From: Sphingomonas sp. dw_22
GTDB lineage: Bacteria; Pseudomonadota; Alphaproteobacteria; Sphingomonadales; Sphingomonadaceae
Assembly: GCF_018449795.1 (NCBI RefSeq)
Contig: NZ_JAAVVE010000003.1
Span: 62,001-126,000, forward strand
Direction of reading: 5' to 3'
Length of the DNA stretch: 64,000 bases
Shown piece by piece: positions 50,827-59,337 of the stretch; the first letter of the stretch is position 1; each line of letters opens with the position of its first letter. The notes beneath the pieces are model-generated. The model searched no databases and was not told the origin of the DNA. It saw nothing but the letters and a program-made list of their open reading frames with translations. The position numbers and the translations under genes are program-made.

Positions 50827-51981
50827 TCAACCCGCCGTTCGGCGCGCCATCATTTCCAGATAGGCGTCGAGCACGGCCTGGTTGATCGAATCCCACACAT
50901 AGGCTTCGGCCTTGGCATGGCCGGCGGCGCCGGCGGTGCGGCGGAGCTCGGGGTTCTGGATCAGCCGGGCGATCGCGTCGGCATAGGCGCTGACGTCGCG
51001 CGGGGGGACGAGGAAGCCGTTGACGCCGTCCTCGACCAGATCGATCGCGCCGGTGGCGCGCGCGGCGACAACGGGGACGCCGCAGGCCATCGTCTCCAGG
51101 GTCACGTTGCCGAAGGTCTCGGTGACGGAAGGATTGAACAGCACGTCCATCGAGGCGACGGCGCGGCCCAGCGCATCGCCGCGCTGGAAGCCGGCGAACG
51201 CGGCCTCGGGCACGCGCTCGGCGAACCAGCCGCGCGCCGGGCCGTCGCCGATGACGAGCACGCGGTGCGGCACGCCGCGCTCGGTGAGCGCGTTGCAGAC
51301 GCCGGCGAAGATATCGAGGCCCTTTTCCAGCACCAGCCGGCCGAGAAAGCCGATCGCGAACTCGTCATCGGCGATGCCGAGCGACCGGCGCCATTCGAGG
51401 CTGCGCATCCCCGGGTTGAAGCGATCGTGGTTCACGCCGCGCGACCAGATGCCGATCGGCGTGGTGACGCCCCATCCGCGGATCATGTCGGCGGTCGACT
51501 TGCCGGGGGTCACGACCTGGTCGACGCGATTGTAGAAGCGGGTCAGGCCCTTGATTATCAGCGGCGCGAGGAAGCCGAGATGATAATAGCTGGGATAGGT
51601 CTCGAACCTGGTGTGGAGCGAGGCGAAGGTGGCGATGCCGCGCTTGCGCGCCCAGGTCACCGCGCGGTGACCCAGCACTTCGGGGGCCGAGACATGGACG
51701 ATGTTGGGGGCGAACGCCTCCAGGTCGCGGCGGATGCCGGCGGGCAGGCTGACCGCGAACTTGTATTCGGCGCGGCCGCCGGGGACCGGGAGCGAGGGCA
51801 CGCTGACCAGATCGCCCGCGGGCTCGAACGCCGGGGTGCTGGTGGTCGGCGAATAGACGCGGACCTGCACGCCCTGGCGCAGCAGATAGTCGACGAGCAG
51901 GTTCAGCGCCTGGTTCGCACCGTCGCGAACGTAATTGTAATTGCCGCTGAAGAGCGCGACGCGAAGGTCGGAGGGTTGCAT
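50827..51981 (-). CDS. GT4-type glycosyltransferase, mannosyltransferase-like
   Basis: A 384-residue GT-B enzyme. The N-terminus RVALFSGNYNYVRDGANQAL and NIVHVSAPEVLGHRAVTWAR, with FASLHTRFETYPSYYHL, are shared with the MgtA/PimB/SqdX-like subgroup. The donor domain has IGFLGRLVLEKGLDIFAGV, LVIGDGPARGWFAERVP, FNPSVTETFGNVTLETMACG and VAARATGAIDLVEDGVNGF. It probably adds a hexose to a glycolipid. ATG 51981 is chosen; upstream frame is non-coding. It is not part of the capsule locus. Confidence 0.9.
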   Translation of the reverse strand: MQPSDLRVALFSGNYNYVRDGANQALNLLVDYLLRQGVQVRVYSPTTSTPAFEPAGDLVSVPSLPVPGGRAEYKFAVSLPAGIRRDLEAFAPNIVHVSAPEVLGHRAVTWARKRGIATFASLHTRFETYPSYYHLGFLAPLIIKGLTRFYNRVDQVVTPGKSTADMIRGWGVTTPIGIWSRGVNHDRFNPGMRSLEWRRSLGIADDEFAIGFLGRLVLEKGLDIFAGVCNALTERGVPHRVLVIGDGPARGWFAERVPEAAFAGFQRGDALGRAVASMDVLFNPSVTETFGNVTLETMACGVPVVAARATGAIDLVEDGVNGFLVPPRDVSAYADAIARLIQNPELRRTAGAAGHAKAEAYVWDSINQAVLDAYLEMMARRTAG

Positions 51982-52058
51982 TGGTCGCGGCGCATAGCGG
52001 GCGGGGGAGTGGGGGGCAAGATTTTGCGTCCGGCGTCGATTCCTCGCCCTGGAACAAT

Positions 52059-52349
52059 TCAGAGGCGACGCGGGGCGTCCATTCGCTGGTGCAGAATACG
52101 AACGACAGCGATCCCATAGCGCGTCTGCCGGAAATAGATGACATGCTGCTCGACGTTCCGCCGACGATAGCCGGGCCGGATAGTCGCGCAGCTTTGGGAT
52201 TGCAGCGGAGCTTCGGCCAGGCTGGCGCAGGCCGCTTCGATAAGATCGGTGTAGCGGAGCGCCTGAGGCAGTCCCCATTGCGCTACAGTGTAATCGAAAA
52301 CCCCGTCCAGATCGCGCTGTGCCTTCGGACTGAGCCGATATTCAGCCAT
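52059..52349 (-). CDS. parE: ParE-family toxin
   Basis: A 96-residue RelE/ParE superfamily toxin: AEYRLSPKAQRDLDGVFDYT, QALRYTDLIEAACASLAEAP, and a C-terminal RRRNVEQHVIYFRQTRYGIA-VVRILHQRMD block, whose HQRMD ending is typical of ParE. ParE proteins poison DNA gyrase. ATG 52349 overlaps the parD stop by 8 nt, so the toxin is translated only when the antitoxin is. Functional state cannot be judged, but all core blocks are present. Confidence 0.92.
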   Translation of the reverse strand: MAEYRLSPKAQRDLDGVFDYTVAQWGLPQALRYTDLIEAACASLAEAPLQSQSCATIRPGYRRRNVEQHVIYFRQTRYGIAVVRILHQRMDAPRRL

Positions 52350-52587
52350 GCTGCGCGGCTTTGCGCTGCTTGAAGGCGCCAAAGTCGAAGCGCTCCGGCT
52401 CGCCGCTCTGTTCGCCCTCCACGATCGCCTGGCGAATGGTCTCGAGCTCGAAACTGCGCTCCTGCTCGCGGCGGATCAGGTCGCGGATCGCCTCGCTGTC
52501 GTTGGTGTAGCTGCCGGCGGCGATCTGCTCCGCGATCCAGGCATCCTGCTGCTCGGTAAGCGTGATCGTCTTGCGCACGGTTCCCAT
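52342..52587 (-). CDS. parD: ParD-family antitoxin
   Basis: An 81-residue ribbon-helix-helix antitoxin: VRKTITLTEQQDAWIAEQIA and GSYTNDSEAIRDLIRREQER form the DNA-binding half, and the acidic tail (EGEQSGEPERFDFGAFKQRK) binds the toxin. Typical of the Caulobacter-type ParD. It should repress its own promoter and neutralise ParE. It is first in the operon and shares 8 nt with parE. Confidence 0.93.
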   Translation of the reverse strand: MGTVRKTITLTEQQDAWIAEQIAAGSYTNDSEAIRDLIRREQERSFELETIRQAIVEGEQSGEPERFDFGAFKQRKAAQHG

Positions 52588-52713
52588 CGCTCCAGCTCCA
52601 GTTAAAATGAGATCATCATATTATTGGTGCAATTTAGTGCGGTTCGGAATGGTGGGCAAGAACCGTGAAATGCGACCTTGTTCCCTTCCTGTTCTCGCGG
52701 TATGTCCTTGCCC

Positions 52714-54084
52714 ATGGCGAAGCCCCAGAAGCGTTATGTCTGCCAGGCCTGCGGGTCGGTCGCGTCGAAATGGGCGGGGCAATGCGCCGATTGCGGGGAC
52801 TGGAACACGCTCGTCGAGGATGCCGGCGGCGTGGTGACGCCGTTCCAGGCGCGGCATAACCTCCAGTCGGGCGGGCGGGCGATTCAGCTCAGCGGGCTGA
52901 ACAGCGACATCGCGTTGCCCGAGCGGATGGCGACCGGGATCGCCGAGCTCGACCGGGCGCTGGGCGGCGGGTTCGTGGAAGGATCGGCCACGCTGATCGG
53001 CGGCGATCCGGGGATCGGCAAGTCGACATTGCTGCTCCAGGCGGCGGCGAAGATCGCCACGCGGGGGCTGAGCGTCGCCTATGTCTCGGGCGAGGAGGCG
53101 GCGGACCAGGTGCGGCTGCGGGCGCGACGGCTGGGGCTGGGCAATGCGCCGGTGCAGCTCGCGGCGGCGACTTCGGTGCGCGATATCCTGACGACGCTGG
53201 GGGAGGGTGCGCCGCCGGCGCTGCTGGTGATCGATTCGATCCAGACGATGCATTCGGACCTGATCGAGGGCGCGCCGGGGACGGTGAGCCAGGTGCGGGC
53301 GAGCGCGGGCGAGCTGATCCGCTTCGCCAAGGAGCGCGGCACGGCGCTGGTGCTGGTGGGGCATGTCACCAAGGACGGCAGCATCGCGGGGCCGCGCGTG
53401 CTGGAGCATATGGTCGATACCGTGCTGGCCTTCGAGGGCGAGCGCAGCCACCAGTATCGCATCCTGAGGGCGGTCAAGAACCGCTTTGGCGGCACCGACG
53501 AGATCGGCGTGTTCGCGATGGAGAGCGAGGGGCTTTCGGAAGTCTCCAATCCCTCTTCGCTGTTCCTGACCCAGCGCGACGAGAGCGTGACGGGGACGAT
53601 CGTGTTTCCGGCGCTGGAGGGGACGCGGCCGGTGCTGGTCGAGGTGCAGGCGCTGACGGTGCGGCTGGCGAGCGGCGCGACGCCGCGGCGGGCGGTGGTC
53701 GGCTGGGATTCGGCGCGGCTGTCGATGGTGCTGGCGGTGCTGGAGGCGCGGTGCGGGCTGAGCTTCTCGTCGTGCGAGGTGTATCTGAACATCGCGGGGG
53801 GATACCGGGTGCAGGATCCGGCGGCGGACCTGGCGGTGGCGGCGGCTCTGGTTTCCGCGCTGGCCGAGCGGCCGATGCCGGCGGACGCGGTGGCGTTCGG
53901 CGAGATCGCGCTGTCGGGCGAGGTGCGGCCGGTGGCGCATGGGGCCTTGCGGTGCCGGGAAGCGGGCAAGCTGGGCTTCGCGCGGGCGCTGGCGCCGGTG
54001 ACGCAGGCCAAGGACAAGGGCGGGCTGGAGATCGCGGGGTTCCGGACGCTCGGGGCGTTCGTGGACCATCTGCTGGGGCGGTAG
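52714..54084 (+). CDS. radA: DNA repair protein RadA
   Basis: A 456-residue RadA/Sms protein. It has a zinc finger CQACGSVASKWAGQCADCG at residues 9-27, a RecA-like core with Walker A GGDPGIGKST (about 97-106), VAYVSGEEAADQVRLRA, LLVIDSIQTMHSDLIEGAPG, the KNRFG motif (AVKNRFGGTDEIG, about residue 252) and a Lon-like C-terminal domain. RadA drives branch migration in recombination repair. ATG 52714 is chosen because it starts MAKPQKRYVC as in homologues; the frame extends 12 codons upstream. cvpA lies about 1.7 kb downstream, with an APC permease gene in between. Confidence 0.97.
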   Translation: MAKPQKRYVCQACGSVASKWAGQCADCGDWNTLVEDAGGVVTPFQARHNLQSGGRAIQLSGLNSDIALPERMATGIAELDRALGGGFVEGSATLIGGDPGIGKSTLLLQAAAKIATRGLSVAYVSGEEAADQVRLRARRLGLGNAPVQLAAATSVRDILTTLGEGAPPALLVIDSIQTMHSDLIEGAPGTVSQVRASAGELIRFAKERGTALVLVGHVTKDGSIAGPRVLEHMVDTVLAFEGERSHQYRILRAVKNRFGGTDEIGVFAMESEGLSEVSNPSSLFLTQRDESVTGTIVFPALEGTRPVLVEVQALTVRLASGATPRRAVVGWDSARLSMVLAVLEARCGLSFSSCEVYLNIAGGYRVQDPAADLAVAAALVSALAERPMPADAVAFGEIALSGEVRPVAHGALRCREAGKLGFARALAPVTQAKDKGGLEIAGFRTLGAFVDHLLGR

Positions 54085-54236
54085 GGGTAGGTGGCGGCAG
54101 TGTGTCCGCTTCTGGTCACACGGAGGGACTGGCTGCCATCCAGGAAGAGGCTGTTGGAGATCGTCAATGCGCAAGGTAGGGTCGGCCCGCTCGCGCCATG
54201 AAGCTCCGGGCACGATTCTTCTTGTCGGGGGGCGAT

Positions 54237-55661
54237 ATGGCGACGGTCGAGGCACGATCCTACGAACCATCGCTAACGCGCACGCTGACCTTGCTGCCGG
54301 CGATGGCGCTGATCGTGACGAACGTCGTCGGCACCGGCATCTTCACCAAGACGCGCGCGATGACCTGCAATGTCGGCTCGCCCTGGCTCGTCCTGCTCGC
54401 CTTCGCGGCGGCGGGCCTGCTCACCCTCGCGGGCGCGCTCACCTTCGCCGAGCTGGGGGCGATGCTACCGCGCTCCGGCGGGCACTACACCTATATCGGC
54501 ACCGCCTTCGGCCGCTTCTGGGCCTTCCTGTTCGGCTGGATGGAGACCCTGCTCGATGGCGCCGCCAGCGTCGCCGCGATCGCCATGGTCTTCGCGATCT
54601 TCCTGAACGACCTGACCGGGGGCGCACTCTCTTCAGGCGAGGTGCTGCTCGCCACGCTCGCGACGATCGGCGCGACGACGTTGCTGGCAAGCGCCTCGAT
54701 GCACGCGAACGGCAGAGTCGTCGCCGTCATGACGGCCCTGAAGCTGCTCTTGATCGCAGGGATCGGCGTGGCCGCCTTCTGGGTCGCGGATGGTTCGTTC
54801 GCGCATTTCGCCGGCAATGCGGCGGGCGCGGCATGCGCGGACGTGTCGCTGAGCGCCAGACACGGGATCGCCGGGTTCGGCGCGGCGATGATCGGCGCCT
54901 TATGGGCCTATAATGGCTGGGCTGACCTGTCCTTCGTTGCCGAGGAGGTCCGGCGGCCGGGCGTGACGCTGCCGCGTGCCATCATCGGCTCCAGCCTGCT
55001 CGTCATCGCGCTCTATCTTCTCGTCAACCTCGGCTATTTCTTCGCACTCGACCCGAAAACGATTGCCGGCCTGCCGGAAACCGCCTCGGTGGCCGGCGCG
55101 GTCCTTTCGCGATTGTTCGGCGCAGGCGGCGCATCGCTGCTGATCGTCGCCATGATGATCTCGACCGCCGGCGCCCTTCACTCGACGTCGCTGTCGATCG
55201 CGCGCATCCCCTTCGGCATGGCCCGTGATGGCCTGCTGCCGGCATGGCTGGCGGCTGTCTCGCCGAGGAGCCGGGTGCCGGTTCACGCCACGCTTCTGGT
55301 CGGCCTGTGCGCCGGCCTGTTCGCGCTCTCCGGGACATTCGACGCGCTGACCGACATGATCGTCTTCGCGCTGCTGTTCTTCAACGGGCTGGGCGTCGCC
55401 TCCGTCTATGTCCTGCGCCGCTCGCTCCCGCGGCTCGACCGTCCCTATCGCGTTCCCGGCTATCCTTTCGTGCCGGCGGCCTTCCTGATCGTCAGCGCCG
55501 CCTTGATGCTGAACACGTTGATCACGGCACCTGCCCGGGCTCTGATGGGTGTGGCACTCGTCGCAACGGGCGTTCCCGTCTACCTGTTCTTTTCGCGGCG
55601 TTCGCGGGCGGTTGCGGCATGGGATGATGACCGCTTTTCAGGCGGCATCGAAGATCTCTGA
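54237..55661 (+). CDS. APC-superfamily amino acid permease
   Basis: A 474-residue permease with about twelve membrane helices. The first helix has the unwound GTGIFTK motif (LIVTNVVGTGIFTKTRA), followed by GALTFAELGAMLPRSGGHYT, the LAT/CAT-type consensus. Later ALWAYNGWADLSFVAEEVRRP and SIARIPFGMARDGLLPAW support an amino acid transporter of the LAT-like group. ATG 54237 has a run of G upstream; ATG 54198 is also in frame. It is a stand-alone gene inserted between radA and cvpA, which are usually close in sphingomonads, so it may be a later addition (inference). Confidence 0.9.
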   Translation: MATVEARSYEPSLTRTLTLLPAMALIVTNVVGTGIFTKTRAMTCNVGSPWLVLLAFAAAGLLTLAGALTFAELGAMLPRSGGHYTYIGTAFGRFWAFLFGWMETLLDGAASVAAIAMVFAIFLNDLTGGALSSGEVLLATLATIGATTLLASASMHANGRVVAVMTALKLLLIAGIGVAAFWVADGSFAHFAGNAAGAACADVSLSARHGIAGFGAAMIGALWAYNGWADLSFVAEEVRRPGVTLPRAIIGSSLLVIALYLLVNLGYFFALDPKTIAGLPETASVAGAVLSRLFGAGGASLLIVAMMISTAGALHSTSLSIARIPFGMARDGLLPAWLAAVSPRSRVPVHATLLVGLCAGLFALSGTFDALTDMIVFALLFFNGLGVASVYVLRRSLPRLDRPYRVPGYPFVPAAFLIVSAALMLNTLITAPARALMGVALVATGVPVYLFFSRRSRAVAAWDDDRFSGGIEDL

Positions 55662-55791
55662 TCGGCTGACTTCGGGGGCGATGGCGGCCTTCGCCGGCGA
55701 GGAGATTCCGCACTGCCATGCAACGCTGCCCTCAGGGGGAGTTGGCGCCGCGCCGCTTCCGCGATAGGTCGCGCATCGGGAGGGTGATTGC

Positions 55792-56349
55792 GTGACCGGA
55801 CTGGACATCATCGTGCTGATCGTGATCTGCGGGGCGGCCGTGCTCGGCTTCGTGCGCGGGTTCGTGACCGAGGTGCTGGCGTTCGTCGCCTGGATCCTGG
55901 TCGTGGTGGCGATCAAGTTCTTCCATACGACCGTGACCGGGTGGCTCACCGGGCTGATCGGGACGGAGCAGGGGGCGGCGGTGCTTGCCTTCGCGATCCT
56001 GGGCGGCGTGACCTATTTCGCCGGGCGGCTGCTCGCCAACAATCTGGGATCGCGGATGCGCGACGGCTTCCTGGGGCCGATCGACCGGGCGCTGGGGCTG
56101 GGCTTCGGTGCGCTCAAGGGGCTGATCCTGGTGAGCGTCGCCTTCCTGCTGCTGGTGCTGGTGTTCGATACCGTGGGCGGCGGGCGTTCGCAGCGGCCGG
56201 ACTGGATCACCAAGTCGATGACCTATCCGATGCTCGACGCGACCAGCGCGGGAATCGCGGATTTCGTCGACCGGCGGCGCAAGGGTGAGCCGGTGTTCGG
56301 GGAAGCGGAGCCGGACGACCGTGAAGCGAATGCGAGCGCGCCGAGGTAA
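55792..56349 (+). CDS. cvpA: CvpA-family membrane protein
   Basis: A 185-residue protein with four membrane helices: LDIIVLIVICGAAVLGFVRG with the conserved GFxRGF, then EVLAFVAWILVVVAIKFF, AVLAFAILGGVTYFAGRLL and LGFGALKGLILVSVAFLLL. CvpA is needed for colicin V production and for envelope stress resistance in E. coli; its exact role is open. Start is GTG 55792, with GGGAGGGTG upstream. It leads a string of overlapping or closely spaced genes. Confidence 0.93.
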   Translation: MTGLDIIVLIVICGAAVLGFVRGFVTEVLAFVAWILVVVAIKFFHTTVTGWLTGLIGTEQGAAVLAFAILGGVTYFAGRLLANNLGSRMRDGFLGPIDRALGLGFGALKGLILVSVAFLLLVLVFDTVGGGRSQRPDWITKSMTYPMLDATSAGIADFVDRRRKGEPVFGEAEPDDREANASAPR

Positions 56350-56398
56350 TTCGGTGCAGGGCCTCGCATCTCGGCGCCCGGTCCACTAAGTCCCGGGC

Positions 56399-56824
56399 AT
56401 GAACGCGCCGCTCTACAATACCCAGATCCTGCGGCTCGCCGCTTCGATTCCGTTCCAGGAGCGGTTGCCGGCGCCCGCAGTAACTTCCGAGAAGCGCTCG
56501 CCGGTGTGCGGGAGCCGCGTGACCGTCGATATCGACATGGCCGAGGGCCGCGTCTCGGCGGTGGGGATGCTGGTGCGGGCCTGCGCGCTGGGCCAGGCTT
56601 CGGCGGCGCTGATGGCGGCGCATGTCGTGGGGCGGACAGCCGGGGAACTGGCCGAGGCGCGCGATCAGCTGACCGCCTGGCTGGCCGGCGAGCGTGCCGA
56701 GCCGCCCGAATGGCCGGGGTTCGAGCTGTTCGTGCCGGCATTGCCGCACCGCGCGCGCCACCCCTCGATCCGGCTGGCGTTCGAGGCGGCCGCCGAGGCT
56801 GCGGCGCAGGCGGAGGCGGGCTGA
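56399..56824 (+). CDS. Iron-sulfur cluster scaffold-like protein (IscU/SufU-type)
   Basis: A 141-residue protein with the core of an IscU/NifU-N scaffold: SEKRSPVCGSRVTVDIDMAE with the first Cys, and VRACALGQASAALMAAHVVG with the second. The third Cys of IscU is not visible, which is characteristic of the shorter scaffold-like proteins of sphingomonads. It would hold an Fe-S intermediate or act as a regulator. The stop overlaps the next start by 1 nt. Function as a true scaffold is uncertain because a ligand is missing. Confidence 0.8.
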   Translation: MNAPLYNTQILRLAASIPFQERLPAPAVTSEKRSPVCGSRVTVDIDMAEGRVSAVGMLVRACALGQASAALMAAHVVGRTAGELAEARDQLTAWLAGERAEPPEWPGFELFVPALPHRARHPSIRLAFEAAAEAAAQAEAG

Positions 56825-58611
56825 TGGAGGGGCATGCGGACGGAGGACTCTCTCTGCTGACCGACGCCGTGCCGATGCTCGGCTTCGCGCTCGTCTTTGT
56901 GCTGGTGTTCCGCCGGCTGGGGCTGGGGCAGACGCTGGGCTTCCTGGTCGCGGGCGCGGTGATCGGGCCGCAGGTGCTGGGGCTGGTGGGCGATGCCGAA
57001 TCGAAGCTGGGCATCGCCGAGCTGGGCATCGCGCTGCTGCTGTTCCTGGTCGGGCTGGAGCTGAGCCCGAGCCGATTGTGGCGGATGCGTCGCGACATCT
57101 TCGGGCTGGGTCTGATGCAGGTGTCGCTGTGCGGGCTGGCGCTGGCCGGGCTGGTATGGGCCGCGACGCAATCGACGCTGGGCGCGGCGCTGGCGCTGGG
57201 CCTGCCGCTGGCGCTGTCTTCCACCGCGCAGGTGCTGCCGCTGCTGCAATCGGCGGGCCGGCTGCGGACTCCATTCGGCGAACGAGCCTTCGCGATCCTG
57301 CTGTTCCAGGATCTGTCGATCGTGCCGCTCATCACGATCGTCGCGGCGCTCTCGCGCAATCCGGCCGACCAGAGCGGGCCGCCGGGATGGCTGCTGGCGG
57401 CCTATACCGTCGTCGCGATCGTCGGGCTGGTGCTGGTGGGGCGCTTCCTGCTGCGGCCGCTGTTCCAGCTGATCGGCAATCTGGGCGAGCGCGAGATGTT
57501 CGTCTTTGCCGGGCTGTTCGCGGTGATCGCCAGCGCGGCGCTGATGGAGGCGCTGGGGCTGTCCGCCGCGCTGGGGGCGTTCATCGCCGGCGTGATGCTG
57601 GCCGATTCGCCCTATCGGCACGAGCTGGAGGCGGACGTCGAGCCGTTCCGCGCGATCCTGCTGGGGCTGTTCTTCCTGGCGGTGGGGATGTCGCTGGACC
57701 TGCGCGTGATCGCCGCGAACCCGCTGTTCGTGGCGGGCATGGCGCTGGCGCTGATTGCGATCAAGGCGGCGCTCATCATGGGCATGGCGATGCTGTTCGG
57801 CGCGAAGCTGCGCAATGCGTTCGCGCTGGGCGTGCTGCTGAGCCAGGGCGGCGAATTCGGCTTCGTGCTGTTTGCCCAGGCGCAGAAGGCGATGCTGATC
57901 GAGGGGCAGGCGGCGAGCATCTTCGGCGCGATCGTCACGCTGTCGATGGCGACCACGCCGTTCCTGATGATGGCGACCCGCAGGATGCGCGCCGAGCCCG
58001 CGCGGAGCGCCGCGCACCTCCAGACGCCGCAGCATGACGGCAGCAACGCAGTGCTCGTCGGCTATGGCCGCTTCGGCCAGACGGTGGCGCAGATGCTGAT
58101 CGGCCAGGGCATCCCGGTGACGCTGGTGGATACCGATGTCGAGATGATCGAGACCGCCGGCGATTTCGGCATGAAGGTCTATTATGGCGACGGCACGCGG
58201 ATCGACATATTGCGCCAGGCCGGTGCCGACGATGCCGAGCTGCTGCTCTTCTGCCAGGACGGCGACAATCTGGACACCGAGGCGCTGGAATCGATCCACC
58301 ACGCTTTTCCCAAGGCGAGCATCCTGGTGCGCGCCTATGACCGGCGATCGGTGATGAAGATGAAGGGCGCGCCGGTGGCGGGGATCGTCCGCGAGATGCT
58401 GGAGAGCGCGATCGTGATGGCGCGGCGGGCGATGGAGGCAGTCGACGTCGACGGGGCCGAGATCGACAAGACCGAGAGCGAATATCGTCGCCGCGATGCC
58501 GCGCGGCTCGATATCCAGAAGGAGACCGGCGATCTCTATGCCGCGCGCGATCGCATGTTCAGCCAGGGGGCAGGGGCGGCGGCTGCCGAATCGGACGTGA
58601 ATCCGCGGTGA
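56824..58611 (+). CDS. Kef-type monovalent cation:proton antiporter
   Basis: A 595-residue CPA2 transporter. About twelve membrane helices (residues 10-395) include GFLVAGAVIGPQVLGLVGDA, LGIALLLFLVGLELSP and FQDLSIVPLITIVAAL, all KefB/KefC hallmarks. A cytoplasmic RCK/TrkA-N domain (about 402-520) has AVLVGYGRFGQTVAQMLIGQ and VYYGDGTRIDILRQAGADDA. It should exchange K+ for H+, and may be gated by glutathione adducts as in E. coli. ATG 56824 overlaps the upstream stop; the frame open to 56506 lies inside the scaffold gene. Confidence 0.93.
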   Translation: MEGHADGGLSLLTDAVPMLGFALVFVLVFRRLGLGQTLGFLVAGAVIGPQVLGLVGDAESKLGIAELGIALLLFLVGLELSPSRLWRMRRDIFGLGLMQVSLCGLALAGLVWAATQSTLGAALALGLPLALSSTAQVLPLLQSAGRLRTPFGERAFAILLFQDLSIVPLITIVAALSRNPADQSGPPGWLLAAYTVVAIVGLVLVGRFLLRPLFQLIGNLGEREMFVFAGLFAVIASAALMEALGLSAALGAFIAGVMLADSPYRHELEADVEPFRAILLGLFFLAVGMSLDLRVIAANPLFVAGMALALIAIKAALIMGMAMLFGAKLRNAFALGVLLSQGGEFGFVLFAQAQKAMLIEGQAASIFGAIVTLSMATTPFLMMATRRMRAEPARSAAHLQTPQHDGSNAVLVGYGRFGQTVAQMLIGQGIPVTLVDTDVEMIETAGDFGMKVYYGDGTRIDILRQAGADDAELLLFCQDGDNLDTEALESIHHAFPKASILVRAYDRRSVMKMKGAPVAGIVREMLESAIVMARRAMEAVDVDGAEIDKTESEYRRRDAARLDIQKETGDLYAARDRMFSQGAGAAAAESDVNPR

Positions 58612-58988
58612 AGAACCGGCCCTTCCGCGTCCGGATGGGGTTCGCGGTGGCGGGGATGCGCGCATGCTGGCGCGGCGAGGCGAGCTTTCGGACCCAGGTG
58701 CGGCTCGCAGGCATCGCGCTGGCGGTGCTGATCGTGCTGCGGCCGGCACCGATCTGGTGGGCGGCGGTGGCGCTGAGCTGTGCGGCGGTGCTGGCGCTCG
58801 AGCTGCTCAACTCGGCGATGGAGGCGGTGATCGACCGGCTGCATCCCGAGATCCATCCCGCGATCGGACTGGCCAAGGACATGCTGGCGGGCGCGGTATT
58901 GACGACGAGCATTGCGGCGCTGGCCGTGGGGGTGGCGATGGTGGCGGATGCGGGACCGCGCTTCCTGCGCGAGATCGGAGCTTGGTGA
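58608..58988 (+). CDS. dgkA: Diacylglycerol kinase
   Basis: A 126-residue integral membrane kinase of the DgkA type with three helices. The core has MRACWRGEASFRTQVRL at the first cytoplasmic helix, AVLALELLNSAMEAVIDRL with the catalytic Glu and Asn, and HPAIGLAKDMLAGAVLTTS with the KD-AA-like block. It phosphorylates diacylglycerol for phospholipid recycling. The GTG start (58608) overlaps the upstream stop (GTGA), and its stop overlaps the next start. Confidence 0.95.
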   Translation: MKNRPFRVRMGFAVAGMRACWRGEASFRTQVRLAGIALAVLIVLRPAPIWWAAVALSCAAVLALELLNSAMEAVIDRLHPEIHPAIGLAKDMLAGAVLTTSIAALAVGVAMVADAGPRFLREIGAW

Positions 58989-59326
58989 TGCGGATTGCTA
59001 TGGTGCTGGCGGCGCTTTCGGGCGCGCTCGCGGTGGCGGCGGGAGCGTTCGGCGCGCATGGCGCGAGCGGCGAGGCGGCGGAATGGCTCAAGACCGGCGG
59101 GCATTACCAGCTCGTCCATGCCGTGGCGGCGCTGGTGGCGGTGCGGATGCAGGCGAAGGGGCCGGCCTGGCTGTTCGTCGCGGGGGCCATGCTGTTCGCG
59201 GGGACGCTGTACCTGATGGCGCTGGGGCTGCCGCGCTGGCTGGGGGCGGTGACGCCGCTGGGCGGGACGGCGATGATTGCGGGATGGCTGTGGCTGGCGG
59301 TGCGAGCGGCGCGCAGCGGAGAGTGA
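58988..59326 (+). CDS. DUF423-family membrane protein
   Basis: A 112-residue protein with four hydrophobic helices. The start ALSGALAVAAGAFGAHGASG, then YQLVHAVAALVAVRM and FAGTLYLMALG, is the DUF423 (YwdK/YgdD) pattern. Function is unknown. ATG 58988 overlaps the dgkA stop (TGATG). A longer frame to 58664 lies inside dgkA and is rejected. Confidence 0.88.
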   Translation: MRIAMVLAALSGALAVAAGAFGAHGASGEAAEWLKTGGHYQLVHAVAALVAVRMQAKGPAWLFVAGAMLFAGTLYLMALGLPRWLGAVTPLGGTAMIAGWLWLAVRAARSGE

Positions 59327-59337
59327 GAGGAGAAGAC

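Noticed and set aside
56665-58749. A 694-codon minus-strand open frame opposite the Kef-type antiporter gene
   Set aside because: His/Arg/Gln-rich shadow of hydrophobic codons; no start signal or domain.
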